This document shows positions 1 through 8,000 of a stretch of DNA of 38,444 bases, piece by piece. Numbering within the stretch: the stretch's first letter is position 1; each line of letters starts with the position of its first letter. The stretch comes from Microcoleus sp. FACHB-672 (lineage in GTDB: Bacteria > Cyanobacteriota > Cyanobacteriia > Cyanobacteriales > Oscillatoriaceae): the NCBI RefSeq assembly GCF_014695725.1, contig NZ_JACJOU010000011.1, forward strand, positions 1 to 38,444, in the 5' to 3' direction. The translations under genes were made by a program, and so were the position numbers. The notes under the pieces are model-generated. The model saw only the letters and a program-made list of their open reading frames with translations, did no database searches and had not been told where the DNA came from.

Positions 1-1
1 T

Positions 2-58
2 GTACTCAATCGCATGATTCGTGTGGCTAAACCCGATAGCTACAAGGTTGAAGCTTAG
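2..58 (+). CDS. C-terminal tail of an unidentified gene (cut by window edge)
   Basis: An open frame enters from the left edge and ends at a TAG at 56-58, giving 18 residues that finish in KPDSYKVEA. I do not recognise the family. The following decayed transposase is in another frame and does not join it. This could also be a chance frame. Confidence 0.25.
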   Translation, partial: VLNRMIRVAKPDSYKVEA

Positions 59-100
59 TCTCCTGCTCTCAAAAGGTAACTTCTGTCTCTTTCTCTAGTT

Positions 101-701
101 ATGCAACAAAGCCAAGCTGAAGATGGAATTTGGCAAGACCTGAAAAGCCTGGGATTAAACCCCAGAATTTCTAGGTTTCTCCCCAATTGCCAAGTGACAA
201 AGACTCACAAAGTGTCTGGCTTCAATATGGCCGCTAAATGGAAGAGAAACCTAAAGGGAGAATCGCAGCAGAAGGGTGGTTTATCGTAATGAGTTTACCC
301 GACCTATCAGCAGCCATAAAAGCCTATAAAAAACGCTTCAATATAGAGGGAATGTTTCGAGACTTCAAAAGCGGAGGCTATCAGTTAGAAAAGACAAATG
401 TTGCGGGAGTTCAATTAAGCTTTCTAATTTTAATCATCTGTTTGGCTTACAGTTGGGCGACATTTAAAGGACAGGAAATTAAGCTGCGCGGGCACAAAAA
501 TATATAGGTAGAGTTAAGGAGTTCGGACGAGTCACTCGAAGACCTAGCAGTTTTTATATCGGGTTATCTAGCCATAATTGGGTAAGCTTTAGGGAGAATT
601 GCTGGGAAATTGTTCAATAGTTAATGCAATTAAACCGCAATAAGCTGGAATATTATTTACGAGGCTTAAGGGCTATAGAGTTGATTTTATCTACCTTTTA
701 G
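101..701 (+). pseudogene. Decayed IS4-family transposase, 5'-truncated
   Basis: Three reading-frame segments together reproduce the C-terminal half of an IS4-type DDE transposase. The first (101 to about 258) holds an IWQDLKSLGLNP block and a VTKTHKVSGFN block. The second (about 258-490) holds GWFIVMSLPDL and then YKKRFNIEGMFRDFKSGGY, the Y-R-E-K signature region carrying the catalytic Glu. The third (492-701) begins QKYIGRVKEFGR and ends LRGLRAIELILSTF. The joins are a frameshift near 255-262 and another near 490, and a TAG interrupts the third segment after ENCWEIVQ. The N-terminal half with the first Asp residues is absent, and no terminal inverted repeats are evident. Two frameshifts, a nonsense codon and truncation mean it cannot make an active enzyme. 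Confidence 0.85.
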
Positions 702-844
702 CCTTCATGTCACCCCCCCCAGATACTCTTCCTAAAGCCATATTTTTACCAAAAAATGCTGGAAAGCTTCTGCCGACAACAAGTTCAGGCAGTTTGAAGA
801 AGTTGCAAACTCCGAAAGGGGTAGCTGTCGTTGCCGGCAGTCAA

Positions 845-1771
845 TCAAAGAGAGGATGACTCAGTGTTTGAGCGGTTTTGTTGTATTTGCTGTATTTGCT
901 GTTGAGTAGCTTCTACCCCTTCTTGATCGCCAACTTCTTGATAAATAGCTAATGCTTGCTGATAGTAGTCCAGTGCTTTTTGAGGCTGACCTTGATTGGT
1001 ATAGACTGCGCCAATATTCGCTAAAACAATTCCCTCACTCCGGCGAAGGCCCAAGTCTTTAAAAAGTGCTAGAGATTGTTGGTGAGATTTCAACGCCTTT
1101 TCATGCTGGCCTTGATTGTTGTAAATCACTCCCATATAATCAAGAATAATTGCTTCTCCTTGACGCTCGCCAACTTCTTTGGAAATATCTAAAGATTGCT
1201 GATAGTAGTCCAGCGCTTGATCAAATTGGCTGGAATAGTCATAAATTCTGCCGATATTTCCCAGAACAATCGCTTCACTACGCCGATTTCCCGTTTCTTT
1301 GAAAATTACCAAAGCTTGTTGTTGAAAATCTAGCGCTTTTTGAGAATCTCCTTGGCGATCATAAATCCTACCGATGTAATCGAGAGCAATTGCTTCTCCT
1401 CGACGTTCGCCGATCTGTTTGTAAATCGCCAAAGCTTGCTGATAATCCTCTAGGGCTGGGTTATACTGGCCCAGAATATCGTAAATTCTTCCTCGGCGGG
1501 TCAGAGTCACGGCTTCCCTAGGACGATCACCAATTTCTCTATAAATGGCTACAGCAAGCTGTAGCGGTTGTAAAGCTTCTTTAAGTTGACCTTGCTGGTA
1601 CAGTTGCTCTCCTTTTTGGTAGAGTCGCTGTGCCTCACCGGCTCTATCTTGAGCAGTTTGGGCTTGTGCCGTTAGCGGTTTCCAGTTGGAAGTCAAGGGC
1701 AAAACCGGCAAACTGAGTGACAGAAGCAGAGTTAAGGAAAAAAAACTGAAGTGCTTTAAAGGCCGGCGCAT
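845..1771 (-). CDS. Secreted tetratricopeptide-repeat protein
   Basis: The 308-residue product starts with a classic signal peptide: MRRPLKH, a Leu/Ser-rich hydrophobic stretch and a likely cleavage near TAQAQ. Six tandem TPR units of about 40 residues follow, of the kinesin-light-chain (TPR_12) type, each with an xxGxIYxxxGxxxxALxxxQQxL core. The unit ends alternate between RRG/RQG and RRS. I chose the ATG at 1771, because a GGAG lies about ten bases upstream and it gives a basic n-region; a TTG six codons earlier is the alternative. A short Gln-rich tail closes the protein. TPR arrays bind other proteins and this one should act in the periplasm, but no partner is identifiable. The gene stands alone between the transposase remnant and the DUF4336 gene. 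Confidence 0.85.
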   Translation of the reverse strand: MRRPLKHFSFFSLTLLLSLSLPVLPLTSNWKPLTAQAQTAQDRAGEAQRLYQKGEQLYQQGQLKEALQPLQLAVAIYREIGDRPREAVTLTRRGRIYDILGQYNPALEDYQQALAIYKQIGERRGEAIALDYIGRIYDRQGDSQKALDFQQQALVIFKETGNRRSEAIVLGNIGRIYDYSSQFDQALDYYQQSLDISKEVGERQGEAIILDYMGVIYNNQGQHEKALKSHQQSLALFKDLGLRRSEGIVLANIGAVYTNQGQPQKALDYYQQALAIYQEVGDQEGVEATQQQIQQIQQNRSNTESSSL

Positions 1772-1994
1772 AAATAACGATCTCCACAAACTTGTCAGAA
1801 ATTGGCTTATTTAATAATTTATACTGTTTACTTATTTAGAGCTAGTTAAAAGTTGAGGTAGCATCAAGGCTTTAATTAGCATATTTTTTTAAAAAATACT
1901 TTTCGATTGATGTCTTGCTGAGTCAATCGGGTCAAAACCTAGGCCAATGATGCGACAGACAGCCATAGAAAAAGTAACTGATGCAAGTGCTTCG

Positions 1995-3206
1995 CTAAAT
2001 CTTTTCTTTCGGTGCCGGCACAATGCCATACTTATTTAAACTTGTATCAATTTCTCTAAGTAATTTAAAGTCTATCTCGGGCAATGGATAAGTCCTAGTC
2101 CCAAACCAGCCGGTGCTAATAGAAGGCTGTTTTTCGAGAAAAGAAAATGCTTGCCGAAACTGCTGCGAATCTGCTTTAATGGGGGAGTCAAAGTGACAGG
2201 GAATAATTCGCTGGAAATCCCAACCAGCTACCCGATCAGCCCACTCCAAGGTTTCCTTTGGAGATCGGTTAAGAATGAGTGCTTGAAGAACGGGTGCAAC
2301 AAACAAACGACCCTCACCTCGTAGCGCATCAAATGACTGTTTCCATTCTGGGTTCCACTGAAAGGGAAACAACCCGAAATAAGCTTTTTTGGAACGATCC
2401 GCCGCTTTAAAAGCGTTGCGAAATATTTCGCCCCATTTGGGAACTTCCAACACACTTGGTTGAAAGTACATCGCAAATAAGCAAATACGCTGCCATCCTT
2501 TACAGCGGTTTTCAGGAGTGTTTTCTACCTGATCAGTGGCATAATCTTTGGCATGGAATAGCAAGGGATAAGGATCGAATTCGACAATTACTGGCGGATC
2601 TTTGGGGATGGAAACCACTGAGTCTGCTAGCAACAGCGTCCGAGATCGGTGATCAAAAAAAGCAACTTCTGCAAATCGTCCAAGACCAAGTTCCACGGGC
2701 CCTAGAATCGCATAATCAAACTGGCCGGCAAAGGGAGTTTTGCTGCACTCTTGTGGAAGTACCTGAGTGCGTTTGGCCGGCAAGCCAAGCCAGCTTAGGG
2801 GTAAATTCAGCGGGAAACTCCACTGAGAAGGCGCGACAAATACCTGTGCACTGGGAAAGCGTCTAGCAAAGGGTCCCACAAAGACTTTGTGTTCTAAACC
2901 GGAGATCGTGGGCAGGATAATGTACTTAACATCACCGTGTTTTTCTACTAACTCTTTCATCAGTCGGACGCACTCAAGAGTCGGCGCAACCGGCGCATAG
3001 ATCAGTAGACCGCCGCTATCAAGTTTGACCACTGTCATGCGAATCGGCACGACCACATAAAAGATGCCCTGAAGCTGGTCAAATGTCCAAACCGTATCCT
3101 TTACCACTTCTTGGCAGATAGTTTTCCGTCTGCCGTAAGGATAAATGGGCAGAGCCGGCCAGAACGGCCATGAAAAATCCTGAGAATGAATTTGTTGTCC
3201 CTGCAT
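1995..3206 (-). CDS. DUF4336 domain protein (metallo-beta-lactamase-like fold)
   Basis: The 403-residue protein matches the DUF4336 family of cyanobacteria and plants. Typical blocks are LDSGGLLIYAPVAPT near residue 65, YIILPTISGLEHKVF near 95, and an APSQWSFPLNLP block near 125. The family is distantly related to metallo-beta-lactamases, but the canonical HxHxDH metal motif is not visible, so enzyme activity is uncertain. There is no signal peptide. The start has an AGGA just upstream. The GUN4-domain gene ends 44 bases upstream on the same strand, so the two may be cotranscribed. The biochemical function of the family is unknown to me. Confidence 0.85.
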   Translation of the reverse strand: MQGQQIHSQDFSWPFWPALPIYPYGRRKTICQEVVKDTVWTFDQLQGIFYVVVPIRMTVVKLDSGGLLIYAPVAPTLECVRLMKELVEKHGDVKYIILPTISGLEHKVFVGPFARRFPSAQVFVAPSQWSFPLNLPLSWLGLPAKRTQVLPQECSKTPFAGQFDYAILGPVELGLGRFAEVAFFDHRSRTLLLADSVVSIPKDPPVIVEFDPYPLLFHAKDYATDQVENTPENRCKGWQRICLFAMYFQPSVLEVPKWGEIFRNAFKAADRSKKAYFGLFPFQWNPEWKQSFDALRGEGRLFVAPVLQALILNRSPKETLEWADRVAGWDFQRIIPCHFDSPIKADSQQFRQAFSFLEKQPSISTGWFGTRTYPLPEIDFKLLREIDTSLNKYGIVPAPKEKI

Positions 3207-3250
3207 TTCCTGCCCGTCCCTAAAGTAGCCGGCATCAATTTAAAGATAAT

Positions 3251-3805
3251 TTACTGTATTTCACACTCCCCTAGCCGCTGCGTCAAAGAAGGCCAGCCGA
3301 TTTCCCTTGTAATTAATGGCAAACCTCCATCCTCGGGTTTTTCAGCTAGACTGTCGCCGTCTAAATCTCCACTAGGGCTGTACCAACCGAGGCGTTCATT
3401 AAATTTTAACCAATCTTTTCCAGCTTCTTCATAAATACGCTTTTGCATAGAAAAACCTAAACGCCCTTTGCTACTTTCAACCCATAATTGATTAATTGTG
3501 CGTAAGTCAGTGCAAGGAAACTTTGCCATCGTTTCTGGGTCAATCCAAACTTCAGGAACTTCCTTGCCTCGATAAGCAACCCAAAGCATTAACCTCGTTG
3601 TTTCTGAATTAGCCTTCTCCCATTTCCCAGCCTTCAGTAAATCTTGAAGTTTTCCGTAATTCGCTCCAACCTCTGACCTTTTCACAGAAGGGTTCACCGC
3701 CTCCACCCTGCCGGTTGGAGAATTCATCACGACCAGCGCCGCCGCAGAAACCGCCACAATTGCGCTGACGAATACAGCCAAATTAACCGATTTAAAGTAA
3801 CTCAT
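3251..3805 (-). CDS. Membrane-anchored GUN4-domain protein
   Basis: The 184-residue product has an N-terminal hydrophobic segment (about residues 7-28) and then a GUN4 domain. The domain is recognisable from NYGKLQDLLKAGKWEKAN, the FPCTDLRTINQLWVESSKGR core and the downstream GWYSP region. GUN4 domains bind porphyrins. The free-standing GUN4 protein activates magnesium chelatase in chlorophyll synthesis, but cyanobacteria carry several GUN4-domain paralogues of unknown role. The N-terminal anchor and short length suggest one of these paralogues rather than the chelatase regulator itself. An AAGG lies about five bases before the ATG. It is probably cotranscribed with the DUF4336 gene downstream. 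Whether the domain faces the cytoplasm or the outside cannot be decided from sequence. Confidence 0.85.
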   Translation of the reverse strand: MSYFKSVNLAVFVSAIVAVSAAALVVMNSPTGRVEAVNPSVKRSEVGANYGKLQDLLKAGKWEKANSETTRLMLWVAYRGKEVPEVWIDPETMAKFPCTDLRTINQLWVESSKGRLGFSMQKRIYEEAGKDWLKFNERLGWYSPSGDLDGDSLAEKPEDGGLPLITREIGWPSLTQRLGECEIQ

Positions 3806-3837
3806 ATCGCCTTAAACCTCTCACCAAAGTAGATAAC

Positions 3838-3913
3838 TCATCTGCGTTTATCTCCCTATGCCTAACGGCTAACAAACGCAGATCTATGCGTTGATCTGCG
3901 TTGATCTGCGGTG
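3838..3913. repeat. Dispersed intergenic repeat, copy 1 (GCAGAT-rich, GCCGTTAGGCATA core)
   Basis: Read on the minus strand, this stretch has units of the form ACCGCAGATCA and ACGCAGATCA in tandem, then the core GCCGTTAGGCATAGGGA. The same order and core recur on the plus strand at 29717-29782. It lies between the GUN4 gene and the muramidase gene. Confidence 0.65.
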
Positions 3914-3966
3914 TTCCATAAAAATTTACAACATCCAGATTACCCTGATCTAACTTATCCACATCA

Positions 3967-4641
3967 TCATCGGCTTTGTTGTTGATACCACTGAAGATAA
4001 CTCCATAAAGAATAGTCTCGATTCAGCCAACCTTGCAAAAAAACCTGCTGAGAAGGACTTTCTCTCACGCGCTTGTAACGGTACTGAATGCGATTCTCAA
4101 TCATCCGTTTAGCAATCTCTTCCTGATTTTGACTTTGCAAAGCATCAAGCGTCTCAGAATTAAAAGAGCCCGTGATCGGCACCGCCAAAGCCTGCTGAAG
4201 AAATCGCACCGCTCCTGATCTACCAAAATTTACAGCCGTATCAAACATCGCCACGCCCAAAATTGGAGACATCGACTCAGCCCGAGAAGCGTGCCAGTAA
4301 CTATAGTAAATTTCCCAGAGTTCAGAATTATCCATCCGCCGCACATCTTGAGCCGGCAACCCCTTGCCGGCTCGATATCCATCATATTCAGTTTGCAAAA
4401 TCCCCCGGTAAGTTTTGCCACCTAAATCTGCTGAATGATTCGAGTACCCGCCCTCAACGTAAAGGGTAAAACGTAAAGCTGCTTGAAAAGATGCCGAATC
4501 TAAAGCTGCCACTGATTGAGCTTGCGCCCAACTATAAGTTGGTAGCAGGGAAACCGACAAAGAACTTGTAAGTAGCCCTAAAACAAGATTCAAAGCTAGA
4601 ACCGGCTGACTCTTTCGCCCAGCCCATTCTCTAAAATTCAT
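3967..4641 (-). CDS. Secreted N-acetylmuramidase, GH108 type
   Basis: The 224-residue product has a signal peptide (hydrophobic stretch LALNLVLGLLTSSL, likely cleaved after YSWAQ). It is followed by a glycosyl hydrolase 108 domain beginning at FTLYVEGGYSNH, in which the Glu of EGGY is the expected catalytic acid. A C-terminal peptidoglycan-binding_3-like segment follows, with the FNSETLDALQ block and a Trp/Tyr-rich end. Family members cleave peptidoglycan glycan strands. I placed the start at the ATG at 4641, preceded by GGAAAG and giving a compact signal peptide; an ATG 18 codons upstream is possible but makes an unusual leader. Here the enzyme is chromosomal with no phage genes nearby, so a role in wall remodelling is more likely than lysis. 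This is an inference. Confidence 0.85.
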   Translation of the reverse strand: MNFREWAGRKSQPVLALNLVLGLLTSSLSVSLLPTYSWAQAQSVAALDSASFQAALRFTLYVEGGYSNHSADLGGKTYRGILQTEYDGYRAGKGLPAQDVRRMDNSELWEIYYSYWHASRAESMSPILGVAMFDTAVNFGRSGAVRFLQQALAVPITGSFNSETLDALQSQNQEEIAKRMIENRIQYRYKRVRESPSQQVFLQGWLNRDYSLWSYLQWYQQQSR

Positions 4642-5000
4642 TGAGTAACTTTCCCCAAAAAATGCAAAAGATAATGCAGAATTTGTAAAGCGCAATCACT
4701 ATCAAAAAAGTTCCCTAAAACAAAATTTCCTGAATGCCGGCTCCAAAAAACAAACCTCTGTTGATCCAGTCAATTTCAAAGAAATGATCGCTTTGGCAAA
4801 AATAGCCAACAGCCAAAGTCTTAAAATAAAAAGGTACAATGTACAAACATTGTTTACTCTCTTTCAAAGCTCATTGCATTAGGCTAAACTAAATTAATAC
4901 AAAGGAAAAGTTTTGCCAAAAACGACGCATATTAAAAAGAGAGGCAGGGGGAGAGAAGAATTCTCCACCGCCACTCCCCTAACTTTGGCCCAGGTGCAAC
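4642..5000. other. Non-coding interval between kinase and muramidase genes
   Basis: This AT-rich stretch of about 360 bases has no convincing open frame. It contains the terminator-like hairpin of the kinase gene near its right end, and presumably the muramidase promoter near its left end. I see nothing else. Confidence 0.6.
4934..4980 (-). terminator. Probable intrinsic terminator of the multi-PAS kinase gene
   Basis: On the minus strand an AGGGGAG / CTCCCCCT stem, with an internal GAATTC palindrome in the loop, is followed by CTCTTTTTAAT. It lies 20 bases past the kinase stop codon at 5001. The stem is imperfect because one G is bulged. Confidence 0.5.
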
Positions 5001-8000
5001 TTAGTCCCGCCTCACAAGTGGCAGCGTAAAGCAAAACGTGCTGCCCTCGCCCAAAGCACTCTCAACCCAGATATCGCCATCGTGCTGGTGTACGATACTA
5101 CGGCAGATTGCCAAACCCAAGCCGGTGCCACCCTTCTGGCGGGAGTCAGAAGAATCTACTTGCTGAAAGCGCTCAAAAATCGTTTCCAGTTTGTCTGCTG
5201 GGATGCCCCGCCCTTGGTCTTTAACGCTAATTAAAAGCTGTCCGTCGCGATGATTTGCCAAAGACGAAGAACCCACTTCGCCGGCCAACCCAACTATCGT
5301 CCCGGAGGAAGAATATTTTATTGCATTACTCAGGAGATTTGTCAATGCCTGGAGAATGCGATCCGGGTCAGCCCAGAGTTCGGCGTCAACCGGCACCACA
5401 GAAAGCGCCACCCCAGCTTTCTCAGCCATTGACCGCATCGTATCAGCCGCCTGCAACATCAAATCGCCGGCATTGCAAATTTGTTTATTCATCGCAATCT
5501 TGCTCGACTGGATACGCTCAAGATCGAGAATGTCGTTGATCAAGCGCACCAAACGGTCAGTATTCGTCACCGCAATATCCAGCATTCGCTGCGCCTTCTC
5601 CGGGCTTTGGGAGAGGAGTCCTGCCGCCAGTAACCCCAAAGCCCCGCGCATAGAAGTCAGGGGTGTTCGGAGTTCGTGGCTTACCACCGAAATAAACTCC
5701 TCCTTCATCCGTTCCACCGCAAGGCGTTCGGTAATATCCTTAAACGTAACAACCGCCCCCACAATCGCCCCTTGCTCTCGAATCGGCGTGCTGACGTACT
5801 CCACTGGAAAACAAGACCCATCCTTACGCCAAAACACCTCATTCGTGAGATGGTGAACTGAACCATCCTGAAGCGAAGCATAAATCGGACAATCTTCTGG
5901 CGTGCGATCTGCCGGCATCTGGTAAGCTGGCGCAGGGCATTTGTAAACACCCACCCCATTGGCAGACACTGAGCGCACCGCTAAAGCTTCCGCCGTCCGA
6001 ACCGGCCCAGATCCCAACTCGGAAGCTAGGGGAGTGGAAAACTGACTGTTAGGAATCTCCTCAGTTGCCGGTTTCCCCTCTGCCCGATAAACAATTAACG
6101 GTTTTTGCAACAAAATATGAATCGGCTGACCGAGGAGTTCTTTGAGTTCGTAGCCAACCATTCTCGAAGCTGCCGGATTGACAAACGTCGTTTTGCCTCG
6201 GGCATCCAACCCGCAAATTCCTTCCCCCGCCGAATTCAAAATTAACTCATTTTGATGCCGCAACCGTTCTAAAGCTGCTTCTATCCGCTTGCGATCGCTG
6301 ATATCACGAGCGATTGTAGAAACCCCAATAATTCTGCCGACAGCATCAACAATCGGAGAAATTGTCATAGAAACATGAATGGGCTGACCATCTTTCCGCA
6401 TCCGCATCGTTTCGTAATGCTCAAGACGCCCTCCCTGCTCAATTCGTTCTAGAATTCGCCGCATCTCAAAAGGATGGTCTGGTGGAGCGAGGATATTCAT
6501 AGAGCGTCCTTTCATCTCCTCTGCCGAGTAACCATATATCTGTTCAGCACCGACATTCCAGCTAACAACAATCCCATCCAATGTCTTGCTTACAATTGCA
6601 TCATCTGAAGACTCTACAATTGATGCCAAGCGCACGAGTTCCTCCTCAGCGTGTTTGCGGTCTGTGATGTCGCGCCCCAACAGAACCAACCCTTTGCGGT
6701 TGTGGCAGTCGTCAAACAGAGGCACTTTAACCACATCGTAAATTTTTATCGCTCCATTTGGCTGGGGAATGACTTCTTCTGCACGAGTCAACATTGCGTT
6801 GTTCCAGGCAGCTTCATCCGTTCGCTCGCACCCTAAGAAAGCATCGCGATAAAAACTAGATAAATTTGCAAGATCGGAATCTGTTTGACCCCGATAATTC
6901 AATCCTTCTAGCTCAAACAGTTGCAGGATCGCATCATTAGCTTCTAACCAGCGTCCTTCTCCGTCCTTAAAACAAACAAGGTCGGGCATGGCATTAATTA
7001 GAGTCCGTAGTTGCTCTTCACTTTGCCTGTGCGCTGCTTCAACTCGTGATCGTGAGAGAATTTCCTGTTGCAGTTGTTCATTGGCTTTTGTGAGTTCGCC
7101 GGTACGCGCTTCAACTAGCAATTCCAACTGTTCGCGATATTGCTTCAACTCCTTCTCTGTGCGTTTGCGATTGGTGATGTCGCGCATGACTGAAAGATGG
7201 CGATTAGGCAAAAAGTTAGCAACTGCAGAATACTCGATTTCCACCAGGGTTTTATCCGGACGCTGCAGACGAAACTCGCCGGTGATCCGCCCTTTGCTGC
7301 GGAAGATGTGCCAAGCTTGTTCAAAATCCAAACCGGCTTCAGGTACGAAGTCCATGATGTGACGACCAATCAATTCTGCCGGCGACAAACCAAAAATCAC
7401 TCCAGCTGCTGGATTGACGACAACAAAATGGCCGTTGTCATCGACAACAATCATTGCATCAAGTGCGCCCTCAAATACCGCACGCAGTTGGTGAGCACTT
7501 TCGATTAACGCTTCCTGCGCCTGCTTGCGTTCGCTAACATCTTGAAAATAAACGGCTAGTCCATCTTCACCTGGGTAAGCGTGAACTTCAAACCAAGTAT
7601 TGAGTGGCTGATAAAACCCTTCAAAGCTGACAGCAATGCCGGTGGAAACGGCTTGCTGATACTTTTCCAAGAATATTGAGCCGACTGCCTGGGAAAACAA
7701 ATCCCAAATATTTTTACCTAAAAGTTCTTGGCGCTTCTTTTGTAAAAGTTGCTCGGCTTGGCGGTTAATATAAGTGAAATGCCACTGACGATCAAGGGCA
7801 AAAAACGCATCGGTAATACTTTCGAGAATGTTAACGATTCGCCGATTTGATTCGCGCAGCGCTTCTTGCACCTGCCTTAGTTCGGTGATATCTTGATTAA
7901 CGATAATTGCCCCCGTAACTTCTTGCTGGGCATTCCGCAGGGGGACGGCTGAGTTAAGAATGGTTTTGCGCTTTCCATCAAAACACTGAATGTCAATTAC

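Noticed and set aside
713-720. Run of eight C near the transposase remnant
   Set aside because: A simple homopolymer with no associated structure; possibly a slippage site but nothing supports a function.
845-1771. Regularly spaced repeats at about 120 bases suggesting a CRISPR-like array
   Set aside because: The period equals 40 codons and the frame is open throughout; these are TPR repeats.
2456-2866. 136-codon plus-strand frame
   Set aside because: It is the antisense shadow of the DUF4336 gene and has no family signature.
5356-5856. 166-codon open frame on the plus strand inside the kinase gene
   Set aside because: It is antisense to the HisKA and PAS region of an intact kinase, has no ribosome site, and its composition (many Ser, Arg and Ile) mirrors the opposite strand.
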